A DNA stretch of 64,000 nt from Simmondsia chinensis (Eukaryota; Streptophyta; Magnoliopsida; Caryophyllales; Simmondsiaceae). The position numbers and the translations under genes are program-made. Shown piece after piece: positions 44,801-56,312 of this stretch (within the stretch, counting starts at the first letter, position 1; each line of letters starts with the position of its first letter). The notes under the pieces are model-generated. The model saw nothing but the letters and a program-made list of their open reading frames with translations, did no database searches and was not told the origin of the DNA. The stretch spans positions 29,566,186-29,630,185 of the forward strand of contig JAGTTD010000002.1 of NCBI GenBank assembly GCA_018398585.1, in the 5' to 3' direction.

Positions 44801-46288
44801 ATCCTCTTGAGAAGAGTCTCCAACACTGTCGCTGCCGATTGCTCACTGTCTGATTCAGCTTCAGCACGGATCCCTTTAGCACACATTAATGCTTGTGTTT
44901 TGCACCTATGTCCAGGCTGATATGGCTGGTTACAACAAAAGCAAAGTCTTATCGAGCTTCTGTCAACAACACGTTTAAAACCTGTACCGGAACTTGCTCT
45001 CAGTTGTGATCTGAATTTGCTGCTCAGCTGCTTAAACTTGTCACTCAATTGGACATGAGTAGCTTCAATCAATTTTGCCTTGTTATAGGCACCTGACAAG
45101 GTCTTAGGACCAACGGCTTTCACCATATTTTTGATCCTAGGCTTTAATCCACTTATAAAGCACGAAACATAATATGACTCGGCATCCTCAGAAGCTATAG
45201 CCAAAACAGATAACAAAATTGGCTCTTAAGTTCTCAAACCTAAGCATATACTCTTTCACGGTTGTAGTTTGGGATAATTTGTTAAAGTTATCCACAACAT
45301 CCGTTGATTCCCCTTCTCCACAGCGTTCACACATTTCTTCTATGAATTGGTCCCAAGAAAGGTTTGGTTTGCTCTTCAACAGACTATAGTACCAAACCTC
45401 ATGTTCACCATGTAGATGCACTGCAGCTAATTGGAGCTTTTCATCATCAGGTATGCTGTAATACATGAAATACCGGTCACACCTTCTCAGCCATGATTCC
45501 GGTAATTTTCCATCAAAAGGATCAATTTCGACTCTTGGCTGCCTGTGATTACCACTCCTACCACCAGATATAATGTCATTACTCACTATACTATTCTGGT
45601 AATGTCGCTCAGGAGGTCTGTCCAGATGTTCGAGCTCATCAAAATCAGTCCTGCGCTGCCCAGCTGAAATCTGTGGCCTGCTACTGCGGTCTATATTCAA
45701 AGCCTCAGGTCTGCCTTGTACCTGTTCAGAGGCTCGATCCTGATTATCTACATCAAATTCAAGTTGCAAGGATTGATTTTCAGCTAATCTGATGTTAATT
45801 GAAGGTCCTACAGTTGCCTGCACTATCGGAGATTTGCCGTGGTTCCTCACCAGAATCTCAGGCCTGTCAACATTCTCTTGCTGCTGATCGGTCTCCTTCT
45901 GCTGAAAGATCTGACTTGCAGGCTTCAAGATCGCATCAACACTTGATTCTTTTTGTTTATTAACCTGATCTTGCAATTTTTTGATTTTATCTTCAATTTT
46001 TTGCAGTCGCTCTTCCTTATGCGAGTCTTTATCCAAAATAAATTTCAACATTTACTGAATGCTATCACTCTTCTGCATATTCTCGAGTTGCTACTGTTGC
46101 TGCTGATCAAACCTAGCTTTGAGCTCGATTTGCTGTTGCTCAAACTTAGCATTCAGTTGTTCTAACTTGTCATTCAAATCCCGGTGATGATCACTTGATA
46201 CATTAGCACCAGAACTCGTAACTGCAACAACAAAATCCAATCCAGAACCCGGCGCATTGGCACCTACAGCTCCAGATCTGGTTCTCAC
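44797..46288 (-). pseudogene. Chromovirus gag
   Basis: The Met at 46288 starts a Gln-rich coiled-coil-like N-terminus, interrupted by two in-frame stops at 46091-46093 and 46052-46054. The long middle frame (46051-45188) includes the capsid text PFDGKLPESWLRRCDRYFMY and LAAVHLHGEHEVWYYSLLK. A frameshift near 45210 leads to 45216-44797, with CFISGLKPRIKNMV and a zinc knuckle-like CFCCNQPYQPGHRC. Two close stops and one frameshift make it inactive, though divergence is mild. Confidence 0.88.
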
Positions 46289-46350
46289 GCCTTAGATCAT
46301 ATTTTTCTTTAATTTTGCCAGCCTCAATCAATTAATTGATTGCTTAAACC

Positions 46351-46363
46351 GGCTCTGATACCA
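46351..46363 (-). other. Primer binding site of the chromovirus
   Basis: The minus strand reads TGGTATCAGAGCC, two bases inside the 5' LTR end. Confidence 0.92.
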
Positions 46364-46365
46364 AT

Positions 46366-46770
46366 TGTTAGCTTCCAGTTAAGAATTGAAAGTCTAACCT
46401 AGTAGAAGAAAGAGTTAAGATGAGAAGAGAAGTGAAAGGGGATGAGAAATAGAGAAAGAGATGAGAAAAGGGAGATAATTCCAAAAGGAAATCAATTTAT
46501 ATTTCATTCCATACTCGAATTACAAGCTTAAGGTCCTATTTATAGACCTTTGGATACAATGCATCAAGACTAACAGACTAAACCCCAAAAAAAACTGCCT
46601 TTCCCGTCGAAAACAACGGCCCGCCTCCACATTTGACCTGCGTTGACCAGCAACCTCTTTTGGCACCTAAAACCGACCTAACTACCATTTAAAAGTATAC
46701 AACTCAACACTTGGGACAATACCCAGCCACTATAACAGAAATTACAATTAAATTCTAACGATTCATAACA
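46366..46770 (-). repeat. 5' LTR of the chromovirus with TATA box
   Basis: The LTR is 405 bp from TGTTAGCTTCCAGTTAAG to CGATTCATAACA. TATAAATA on the minus strand at 46544-46537 is the likely promoter element. Confidence 0.92.
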
Positions 46771-48314
46771 AAATACCGGGAGTAATAGCCAGGGAGGTGA
46801 CCTTGCTATTGGGGCTGTGGGTAAGGGGCATGAGGTGACCCATATTGACACGAAGAATGATGTTCATTGTGCCCACCATTACGGCCCCCTTGGTTGCCAC
46901 AGTGGCCATGGTTGCGGCCTTTGTTACCCCGACCAAGACCACCTTGACTTGCATTGTATCCTTGGTTAATTGTTCCTACAGCCATAAGAGCGTGAGTTTG
47001 TTCAGGATGGATACACCCTTGGTATCAATTTTGGGCCCCCTCTTCATTGAGTAGGGCAGTTTTGAGTCTTTCAAAGTCGGGAGTTGGGGAGGTGTTTTGA
47101 GTAAGGGTGCCAAAGGCAACATACTCAATTGGAAGGCCCAAAAGGGTATAATGAACTAGTTCACTATTTGATACGGGGGAATCTATAGTATCTAAGTCAT
47201 TAGCTATTGATTTTAATTCAGAAAGATATGTTTTCTTGGTTTTTCCATCTTTACGAATATTAACAATACTGGTTCGTAGTTCAAATTCCTTAGCCAGTGA
47301 ATGATCTCAAAATCGTTTAACAAGGGCATCCCACATAGCCTTTGAAGTAGGTTGGCGGATGATATCATTAATCAGAGAGTGGAAGAGGGTAATGGCGATA
47401 CACAAGCGAAGGCTTTGATCAGTTCGAATCCAATTTAAGTGGTCGGGATTAGGGGAGGTGGAACCATTAGATTAAGTTGAAGTTGCAGGGGGGACAAGGT
47501 AGGTACCATCTATGTATCCTGTTAATTGGTGAGCAATAAGAAGCATGAAGAATTGTTCTCTCCAAGCAGGATATTTTGCTGTGTTTTCGCGTTTGAAAGT
47601 AACAATATTTGTTATGCTTGAAAGAGGGAGAATAAGTGGATTACTGTTATAGTAATTAGGGTTTTGTAAAGGGGAAGAGGACAGAGAATGTGGGAATTAT
47701 GTCCCTGCACCACCGATCAGAGGACCAAGATGAGGGAGGCCGGAGACATTGGCTGTCCCCGGACTAGCAGCACCCGTGGTGAGTCCCGGAGCGCCGCCAG
47801 CAACGACCAAACCACTAGGGGCAGTCGTGAATGGCGGTAAACTGAACACCTGAGAGGACGCACCACTGAAAGTGCTCTCACAGTGGTTTCTGACACCGGT
47901 AAGGGAAAGGGGGAAGCATATTAGGGATGCCCGAACCAAAAAATTGAGAAACCTATGGCCTCATGGAACCTAATAGAGTACTTTAGATAGCGACACCGGT
48001 ATTCGTTAGTCCGGTGAGGAATGATCCTGAGGTTAGGGAACCGATATGGGGAAGATAGGTCCTAGTCAAGGAAGGGACCGCCGGCCGATCAACCGACCGA
48101 CCGACCACTGTAGTGGGGGGAGTCGGAGACGGTGGGCTAAGGAGGCACGACAATCAAGGGGTTGGAGGAAGAGGAAGAAGGAAGGGAATTATTAGCTACT
48201 ATAATTAAATTACTTACCCGTAATGAAGATGATTTAAAAAAAATTTGAGAACTAGTACTAAAAAAAAAAAAAATTAAAGAACAGGAATTGAAAAATAAAA
48301 GAGTCCTTTAATGA
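46771..48314 (-). pseudogene. Copia V: gag
   Basis: Minus-strand text in several frames gives the UBN2-type gag of short-LTR copia elements. Near 47630-47550 it reads YPAWREQFFMLLIAHQLTGY, near 47340-47290 WDALVKRF, near 47260-47200 YLSELKSIANDLDTID, and near 47130-47060 LTQNTSPTPDFERLKTALL. A Gly/His/Pro-rich tail (46950-46790) leads to the zinc knuckle on the other side of the chromovirus. The N-terminal region (47939-47697) is Gly/Ala/Pro-rich. Stops are frequent. 47950-48314 is leader without recognised coding. Confidence 0.8.
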
Positions 48315-48327
48315 GGCTCTGATACCA
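48315..48327 (-). other. Primer binding site of copia V
   Basis: The minus strand reads TGGTATCAGAGCC and directly abuts the LTR with no spacer. Confidence 0.92.
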
Positions 48328-48527
48328 TATGAGAAAACAATAAAGTGGAAAATATATGTATTATTGAATGAATATGCAAGTATATTTGAGAGCTTTATTT
48401 ATAAAGCATACAAGAGAGGTGAAAGACTATGTTAGCCCTTAGGCTATAACTATGCAAGAAGGGTAGAAATGTTAATACTACTAACCCTAGTATGACTTGC
48501 CTAGAATACAATATTCTTCCTTTAATA
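48328..48527 (-). repeat. 5' LTR of copia V with TATA box
   Basis: This is the 200-bp partner of 28303-28502. TATAAATA on the minus strand at 48403-48396 is the likely promoter. ATTCC follows as the target duplication. Confidence 0.92.
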
Positions 48528-48532
48528 ATTCC

Positions 48533-49290
48533 CTATGTGTGCATTTGAGAGTAATTGCCATTTTTGAGCTTCTTGCTTCCATGTTTTCCACATTAGAGAG
48601 CCCAACTTCTCCACATTCATCTCAAAGTCCTTCATAATCGAGCAGTAGTTGGAAAGTGGTGCCTTGTTTTCTTCACATCGTCCTTCAACTTTGCAACCAT
48701 TTTTTAAGTCCCACATTACAGGTTTTTCAACCCAGATAACAGCCTTAATCACTGGCCAAACACATACTTCATTTAATTGGACCGACATCATTCTCAAGCA
48801 TGTATTTTTACTAGATGCGTTCCTTGGTCATGCGCCTGGAACACGCTTCACGTACACAAAACATGTCATTCCTAAGCGTGTATTTTCACCAGGTTAACCT
48901 ATTTTATCTATTAGGAAAGTTCAAAAAGAAAATACAACAGATATATTTCTCTAGGGGAAACAATGGCTAAGTAATTCCATCCAACACTCAAGGTCAGAGA
49001 ATCCTATTTAAACTGTAGTTCTCAACGGTTATTTAACAAATTAGGCCGTGGAAAATCATGTCCATGTCCATTTTGTAAGTAGCACCGGCACATCCTAGTT
49101 GAAACAACATGGCAACCCGTTCAAAGAATCATATTGACTCCAGACCTCAAAATGTAGTCTTACGGGTATCAGCCGAGCCAATAAAGATTTGATAATATCC
49201 AAAATAGCCATCCATGAAAAAAAATCTTTCATGCCTTGAGGCTGAATCACTCAACACATTAATTATAGAAATGGAGTATTCATCTTTTGG
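48533..49290. other. Flank of element V, nothing recognised
   Basis: A minus-strand open stretch of about 90 codons (48797-48522) contains several Cys and Trp residues but matches no family I know and runs into the V LTR. A degenerate 50-60-bp direct duplication is seen at 48790-48900 (AAGCATGTATTTTTACTAG and AAGCGTGTATTTTCACCAG). The rest is plain AT-rich sequence. Confidence 0.3.
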
Positions 49291-50540
49291 CGTTGTTTAC
49301 ACCCCAAATTCGAAAGAGTTTGGACGATGCCGTTTTGGACAAAGTGCCACATGCTTATCATGTGAGGTCCTCTACAAGGGATGTCAGGCCTCTAGGTGCA
49401 GAGATAACGATGTCTCGAGCCCAGCTGCTGGAGAAGTTTAACACCCTAATAAGGGTATTAGCCACTCAAGGCTTGAGATGGCTAAAGGACAAAAGGAGCT
49501 CGAGCCAAAGGGACCTCCAAAAAGGCTGCAAGGCAGGTGGTTTTCAAGCTCGAGGTAGTTACTAAGAGCACAATTTCAGATGCATGGGCACCAAGCTTAT
49601 CCAAGAGAACAATGGAGCTTCTAGAAGAGACGTCAACTAAAAAACGGAAGTGGACTTACGAAATATGCTCAAGCACATCAAATCAAGGGCACTTTTGTTG
49701 ATCATTCGCGCATTAGAGAAGCTTGATAGCCTACATGGGAAGAAAATGTTTCGGAAATAATGGGTAGCTGTTATTTAGTTTTCCTACAAGAGACACTACT
49801 ATAGTTGTAAACTGTTCAACACCACTAATAAAAAAAACTTCTTCAAGTTTTCTTTACAGTACACTTGTGCTTTTTACCTTGGAATAGCTTAACTTAACTT
49901 AGCTTAGCATAGCACAGATCTTGCTGTACTTCCTTCTTCAGAAATACAGTTTTTTAATCTATTCGTAAAATTGACAAGTTAAGAATTCAGGCTTTAGTTT
50001 AAGGCTTCGGCGGCCAAGGCTTGACCTTGATTGTGTTGGTCTTACTACTACTATCACTGCTCAATAAGTCAGGTAAACTTAGGTTTGCGCAATTGCTTAA
50101 AGGCTTTAATGGCGAAGGCTTTACCTTGATAGCATTGGTCCTCATCCAGTGACCCAAATACATTTGCCTCTATCTAAATCTTTTCAGACTTTAACTCATT
50201 TGTGTTACTATAAGTCAAGGGTGCCAGGCCTTAAATTCTGATTGTCTCGAGCTTATAAGTGGACTGCTAAGCTTTTGGGTTTACCTCCACCCTAGTTTCG
50301 AACTTTTAAGTGTACAAAGAAGGGTGTCTATGGACCATGCTTCGTCATTGGAACTACCTCTTGAGTTAGGTCCATATCCCTTTAATTTTTTGTCAAAATT
50401 TGTATAAAAAAATCCACAAAGATATTTTAAAAAGCCTTCTTAATTGGCGCATAAGTAGAACTTACACATTAATCAAAGCTAGATACACTAAATTTCACCT
50501 TCTTTTCTCCAAAAATGGTGAGTGGTTGCGGTCAAAGACG
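49291..50540 (+). repeat. LTR-like direct repeat of U, copy 1
   Basis: It starts CGTTGTTTACACCCCAAATTC (TG mutated to CG) and ends GTGAGTGGTTGCGGTCAAAG plus ACG. It is followed without a gap by copy 2. Shared markers include GTTTGGACGATGCCGTTTTG-like text, AAGTTTTCTTTACA, and CTTGACCTTGATTG repeated twice within each copy. Confidence 0.8.
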
Positions 50541-51820
50541 TGTTGTTTACACCCTAACTTCAAAAGGGCTGTGACAACACCGTTTTGAGCAAAGTGTCAC
50601 ATTGTTAACACGTGAAGCCTTCTTCGAGGAGAATTAAGCCTTTAGGTGATGAAATAATGGCGTCTCAAGCCCGGTATCCTAAAAAGGATCACCCTGACCT
50701 AGGTATCAACCACTAGAGGACTCGAGATGGTTGAAGGGTAAAAGAAGCTTGAGTTCAAGAGACTACCAAGAAGGCTGCAAGAAAGGTGGTTTCCAGACTT
50801 GAGGTGGTTACTTAGAACATAATCTCAGATGCTTGGGCATTAAGCTTAATCCAAGAGGACTTCTGGTTTTTTGAAGGGATTTTTGCTAAGATTATGATGT
50901 GGGTACCAAGGAATTCCCTCCATTGTTGAAATAAGGGCACGTTCATTGATATTTTGCACGTGCAAGATGAAGCCTAGTGACCTGACGTGGGAAGAATTGC
51001 CATAGAATTAGAAGTAGCAGTTAGTTTCCACTTTCGATAAATAAAGGGCTATGCATTAGTCCAAACAACAACAACACAATACAAAACCTCGTCAAGTTTT
51101 CTTTACAACATACTTGTGCTTTTTTCTTAGGAGTAGCATAACTTAGAATAGCTGAGATTAGCATAAAACTTGCTATACTTACTTCATCATTAATACAATT
51201 TCTCAGGTTTCAGGTATGAAATTCCAATTTTAATTTGTTCCCAACTTTCGACGAGTTGAGAATTGAGGCTTTAGTTAAGGCTTTGATGGCCAAGGCTTAA
51301 CCTTGATTGCGTCGGTATTAATGCTACTATGACTGCTTAATAAGTCAGATGAACTTAGGTTTGTGCCATTGTTTAGGGCTTTGACAGCCGAGGCTTGACC
51401 TTGATTGCATTGGCCAGAATTAAGTGACCTAAATACGGTTTGCTCTATCTTAATCTTGTCTGATCTTAACTCATTCAAGTTATTATAAGTCAAGGGTGCC
51501 AGGCTTAAAAACTTGATTAACTCGAGCTTATAAGTGGACTGCTGAGCTCTTGAGTTTGTCTCCACCCGAGTTTCTAACTTTTAAGTATACGAGGAAAGGT
51601 GTTTGTGAGCCATGCTCCGTCACTGTAACTACCACTTGAGTTAGGTCAATATCATTTTATTTTTTGTCAACATATATGTATATAAAAAAATCCACAAAAA
51701 TACTTTACAAATGTCTTCTCAATTGAAGCATAAGCCAAACTCACAGTATTGTCGAAGTCAGATACACCAACATACCACAACCTTTTCTCGGAAAACAGTG
51801 AGTGGTTGAGGTCAAAGACG
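50541..51820 (+). repeat. LTR-like direct repeat of U, copy 2
   Basis: It starts TGTTGTTTACACCC and is colinear with copy 1 over about 1.28 kb, ending GTGAGTGGTTGAGGTCAAAG plus ACG. It continues directly into the leader of U, so it is the element's proper 5' LTR or most of it. The offset between copies is 1250 bp. Confidence 0.8.
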
Positions 51821-52400
51821 TTCGGTTCATATTTAGACTCACTCACTAATCGTGGTGAGTCCCTTTTCACGTTTGTTTTGTTTACCATTTTATAGTGATC
51901 ACATCACACTTAACTACAAACAAAATAAAGCAAGCACGCCTTTTAGCGACCATGGTGGGAGGCTTGAAATGAAACTTCATCATCTTTATCCCATCATGGA
52001 TAACTAGAACGTAGTTTCAGACCATTCAACAATGGTCAGAACTAGGAGGTCCAGTGCTATCGAGCATGAGAAGCCAAAGGGCTTAGCCCTGATTGGATCC
52101 CCACTTGATCATCCTCTTGAATAAAGCCCTATGACACGAAGAGATGAACCAAGTCATAGCCGCGGCGGTGAGAGTGATGGTAATGAGGACATCCCAGAGG
52201 ATGAAAAAAATAGATATAGATGGCTATTCTGGTAAGATTTTCATGGCTATGTTTAGAAATTGTGGACCAAAGAGCCCAACAAACGATGAGAGAATCCCTT
52301 GAGAGACAACGTGCTGAAACAAAGAGCAATCTAGTAGCCTAGCGTGAAAGCTATGCCTCCATGAGAGTTGTATTAAACAACCTTGGAACCTTGATTCATG
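51821..52400 (+). other. Leader of element U
   Basis: It contains TTCACGTTTGTTTTGTTTACC and CATCAC-rich text. No clear primer site is recognised. No coding frame is found before about 52400. Confidence 0.4.
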
Positions 52401-54175
52401 TTAGGCTTCACAGAGAGACTAACAGGGTCTTAGTTGAAATGAACTCAATTTGTCTTCTACTGCTACCCTTATTGCTAAGGATGTGGCAAGTCAGACAGTA
52501 CTTGAGGTCGCGCCTATCTTGGTTAGACAGGCTGAGGGCTATTATGGGTTGGTTCAAGCCGTTAGAGAGGATATCAGGCAACTTAGGCCTGAACCTCTTC
52601 CGTCAACACCGACTAGATATCCTCATGAGCTCCCTCGAGATCACAATTACCAATGACTCAGGTTGACTATAATGTCCCTGAGAGAACTAAGAACCAAGTT
52701 ATGGCTAACCTGAGTGTCACACACTTTGAATTTGGCTGTAGGAACAATGTGCTTCTTAGGGTTGCTGACCCTTCGAATCAAAGTTTTTCTCTAGCCTCAA
52801 AGGATCTCAACGCTAATGTGCCACTATTAACTGCCCCCATGATAGTGGGGCAAAACCTTTCATACCCTCTTTAGGTAGAAAAGGTAACCTCGTGGCCCAC
52901 TCAAGGCCTTGAAGTAAGAATGACGGGACAAGTACCCACTCCTAGGAACTAGCCTATCCTCCCTAGACCTCTATATACTTATCCACTGGGGGGCAAGTTA
53001 ACCTCCCACTTCCTCAAGACCATGACTTGGGGACTGATCAAGCAAGGATGAACCAACAGCTTGCTAATATGGGTGTGCTCCCAGGCATGCCATATAACCT
53101 AGGTCCTATTGGAACATACTTCATGGCCAACCAAGTTGATGGCCAAAGAGATTAGGGTCGGTACCCCTAGTTTGGGCAACAACATTTGTTACCACATCCG
53201 ATTGTGATGGGTGCTTAGAGGTATCGTACATATCCCTCTTTAGATCTTCACCCACTTGGGGGGCAATGGAAAGCGCATAACCATGTGCCTAACACACCCT
53301 TCCAGGACCAACTGGTTGCCCTTATCGAGCAGATGTATGGGCCAAGCATCAGGAGGGTCGATAGACCCTTGTACAGTAAACCTTGCCCTGATATATAGAC
53401 AGGGGCTACCCTTTTCCCCGAGGATATAAAATCCTCAAGTTTACCCTCTTCTCGGAGAAAGGGACTATGTCTGCCCTCCAGCACTTTGCAAGATTTAATA
53501 CCAATGTAGGGAAATGGCTGACAATCCATATCTCAAGCTTAGGTTGTTCCCCAACTTCTTAACTGTGACCACTTTTCAGTGGTACATTAGCCTGCCATCT
53601 AATTCCATCGATTGTTAGGATGACATGGTAAGACAATTTCATGCTCAATTACAAAGAAAGGAGTTAGGAACTTCAATGTCTGACTTGGCTCAAATGAGAC
53701 CAAAGCCAAGGGAATCCGTGAAAGATTACATTAACCAGTTCAAGAGAGCCAGGTTAAAGTGCATAGTAGCCATTCCTGAAGTTGAATATGCCATGTTTGC
53801 CTTAAATGGCTTGGATATTAAATTTGGGAAGAAATCTGAAGGTCTAACTTCACGATGCTCCTACCGCTTGCAGAATGTGCCGGTAGATAAGAGGCTATCT
53901 TAAAAGAAGAAAGCCCGAAAAAAATAGCGTGTATGGGACTTACATACACGACCTAATCGAAGAAGATGAAGATCCTCCTTATGAGATTGACATCGCTGAA
54001 TACTTCACTGGGCCTCCTATGGTTTGCAATCCTTTGGTTATGAAGGATATCAAAGCTAGGAAGTCTAATCAATCCCAAGAAAGTAGTCATTTGACCTCTT
54101 AAGAGCTGGCGTATTATTTGATTGGCTTGATGAAAAAAACAAACTCAAGATCCGGCAAACATAAGAAAACCTAAT
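52401..54175 (+). pseudogene. Gag of Tat/Ogre-like gypsy element U
   Basis: At 52450-52656 a helix-rich frame (LVRQAEGYYGLVQAVREDIR) is present. Near 53355-53480 successive frames give IDRPLYSKPCPDI, YKILKFTLFS and LQHFARFNTNVGKW. At 53525-53600 one reads NPYLKLRLFPNFLTV and FQWYISLPSNSIDC. At 53625-53903 an open frame reads MVRQFHAQLQRKELGTSMSD, LAQMRPKPRESVKDYINQFK, RARLKC. This order matches the capsid of plant Tat/Ogre elements. Stops and frameshifts every 100-300 bp make it a relic. The tail 53935-54170 is acidic (IHDLIEEDEDPPYEID). Confidence 0.7.
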
Positions 54176-55500
54176 CAACAGCAACAACAACAAACCCAGT
54201 GCCTCCAAGGGCTCCCGCATAAACAGGGTCTTGGGGGGGTAGATGTGCGCAGCCTTCCCCTTTCAGGGGGCTACCCTAAAAAGAGGCTATTTCCGAGGAC
54301 CCCCAACCTGAGAAATTGGTCCGCAGCAAATGACATGTGACCTGGCAGTAGAAGAGCATCACATCATGAGTAGGGCAAAATGCACGGCGACCAAAACAAT
54401 AAACTACCATAAACAACAAACAAAAAACACAAAGCAGGCCACATCAAGCAGAAATCAAAGGATAGGTAGGTAGGTAGGCAAGCAAGTAGTAGCTCATGAG
54501 AGCAAGTACACAACCTAAGTGCGCTAGAAGGATATCACGGCCCGGCACTAGTGAGCTAGACTACCCTACTCCAACTGGAGTATCTATAACCCCTATACTA
54601 GCCCTCCATTGGGCCCTATCTAAGGCCATCTCCTCTCGTAGGTTTAGATGGGTGAGGTCTTGTCGGATCGTCTCCATCCATCTCTTCTTTGGCCTGCCTC
54701 TTCCTCTCCTGCCAAGTGTATTAAGGGGTTGTTCGCACCTCCTTACTAGAACGTTCTTTGGTCTCCTTCTAACATGTCCGAACCACCTCAAACGTTGCTC
54801 TCTCAATTTATCTTCAACGGGGGCTACTCCCAATTTGCCTCTTATGACGTCGTTCCTGATCCTATCCTTCCTTGTGTGTCTGCACATCTATCTCAGCATC
54901 CGCATCTCCGCCACCATCACCTTCTATGTGTGATGTTGTTTCATCACCCTGCACTCCGCCCCATACGTCATGGCTGGACTCACAACCGTCTTATAGTATC
55001 TACCCTTTAGCTTCAAGGGGAACTTTCTATCACAAAACACCGCGGAGGCCATCCTCCACTTATGCCATCCCGCTTTAATCCAGTTGTTAACATTCTCGTC
55101 AACTTTGCTGTCTTGCAGTATCATGGACCCCAAGTACCTAAAGCTCCCCTTCTTCGCTATGGCCTCAGATCCAATCTTGACGTCTTCCCAGCTAGGCGTG
55201 GTGGAGGGATCGAACTTGAGTTCCATGTACTCGGTCTTGGCTCTGCTTAGTCGTAAACCCTTCAACTCTAGTGCCCCTCTCCACCGTTCTAGCTTCACAT
55301 TTACCTCTTCCCGCGACTCCCCAACCAACACTATGTCATCTGCAAAAAGCATGCACCAAGGTACACGTCCCTGGATGTGCCTAGTGAGCTCATCCATAAC
55401 CAAAATGAACAGACAGGGGCTCAAAGCAAACCCTGGTGCACCCCTACTGTTATCAGGAAAGCGTCTGTCTCACCATCCTCTGTACGCACCGTAGTCTATG
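54176..55500 (-). mobile_element. RTE LINE E, 5'-truncated, 1.3 kb
   Basis: The ACAGCAACAACAACAAACCC tail at left, the shared 3' UTR, and coding text to about 55497 identify it. Target duplication is unclear; CCTAATCAA (left) and CCCAATTCAA (right) are a weak candidate pair. It interrupts the gag region of U. Confidence 0.85.
54561..55497 (-). pseudogene. RTE LINE E reverse transcriptase C-terminal half
   Basis: The frame at 55424-54924 reads LFILVMDELTRHIQGRVPWC, then the intact RT active site MLFADDIVLVGESREE, then FRYLGSMILQDSKVDENVNN. The final part (54887-54561) reads [35 protein letters not shown] and [16 protein letters not shown]. One frame change near 54900 separates the two. The 5' two thirds, with endonuclease, are missing. 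Confidence 0.88.
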
Positions 55501-56300
55501 CTTGATCCCAATTCAAATAAGGGGAAGGCATACTATAAATGGCACAATTCATTGACCCATTCAACAAAAAAATTATGTCATCTTCAGGAACGTGCTTCAG
55601 GATGCCATAAAAGTAAGGGAATTAATCTTCCCAAGAGAAAGACAAATGGGTGTTGACAAGATCCCTTCCCTACTCCTCTTAAAGTCAATGTTATCGGCAC
55701 TGTTGTCAAAAGTAATCCTTGTAGCGTTTTGACTAATCATTTTCCCCTCTACGGGAGAGAAATGGTCCTCACGACATTCAGAAGGCAAGAGTTGCTAACC
55801 ATCTGTTTGAGCAGTTGGTTATTGAAAGGATATTATGCATCCCTAAAGCTGTGCACACATTGAAGTATGGAATATGCCATTGGCATATCACTGAACTCCA
55901 TCCTACAAACAAGCGTGCCGTTTTTAAAAACTTGATGATCAAGCTCCGCAATAACTCTTCTATTAAGCTGACAGTGGCTGAGGAGTTGGCTATGGAGATC
56001 AAAGGCAATCAGGGGCCCTCTCAAGGCCTCACGAGCTGGGATAAAATATCTTGCAATCTGTTAAGGATGTCCTACAATGCATGCCAGCAATGTTGTGGGA
56101 GGATATTGGCAACAATGAGAAAACTCCCGTTATTGCCTCACTATTTATCTCCTGCAGACCCTCTCTTCTAATTAAAGATGCCATCACAGAAGTCCCATTG
56201 ATTTGAGCCTACCGAGGATCCTCCTTAAAAGACCCAGACCATTATGAGAACTGGGCATCCAAAGAAAAACCGTTGATAGGCAAGTTAGGTTCATTTTCTT
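55501..56300 (+). other. Downstream remnant of U, unassigned
   Basis: An open stretch at 55815-56171 (118 codons) is seen (IPKAVHTLKYGICHWHITEL at its start), but I do not recognise a family. By position it would lie between gag and pol of U. Several short frames in the same direction break off. It ends at the junction with W. Confidence 0.3.
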
Positions 56301-56312
56301 TTGAGACTAATA

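Larger units (their letters stand above)
41026..46770 (-). mobile_element. Ty3-gypsy chromovirus (5.75 kb), inserted in V gag
   Basis: LTRs of 407 and 405 bp, a perfect primer site, a polypurine tract, and gag-protease-RT-RNase H-integrase-chromodomain order are all present. I count about 17 differences between the LTRs (4 percent), fewer than the 9 percent of the host element V, which fits the nesting. The flanks GAATT (41021-41025) and AAATA (46771-46775) match at only three of five bases. Size and LTR length resemble the Reina group, a tentative placement. Confidence 0.9.
28303..48527 (-). mobile_element. Copia element V (20.2 kb with two nested elements), 200-bp LTRs
   Basis: LTRs of exactly 200 bp each (28303-28502 and 48328-48527) are flanked by the identical 5-bp duplication ATTCC (28298-28302 and 48528-48532). 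A polypurine tract adjoins the left LTR and a perfect primer site the right one. I count about 18 differences between the LTRs (9 percent). The domain order is gag, protease, integrase, RT, RNase H, as in copia, and the short LTRs resemble the Ale/Retrofit group. V is split by a CACTA element in RT and by a chromovirus in gag. Confidence 0.9.
49291..56300 (+). mobile_element. Tat/Ogre-like gypsy element U, 5' part only
   Basis: Two tandem LTR-like repeats (49291-51820), a leader, broken gag (about 52400-54175), an RTE LINE insertion, and about 0.8 kb of unplaced downstream sequence make up this plus-strand element. No RT, integrase or second distant LTR is visible. It ends abruptly against element W near 56300-56313. 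Confidence 0.6.

Noticed and set aside
48522..48797. Possible host gene fragment of about 90 codons
   Set aside because: No family is recognised, no splice context is visible, and the frame is cut by the V LTR. Kept only as unannotated sequence.
55815..56171. 118-codon open frame as a new gene
   Set aside because: It is flanked by broken frames of gypsy element U in the same direction and is more likely part of that relic. Evidence is insufficient for either.
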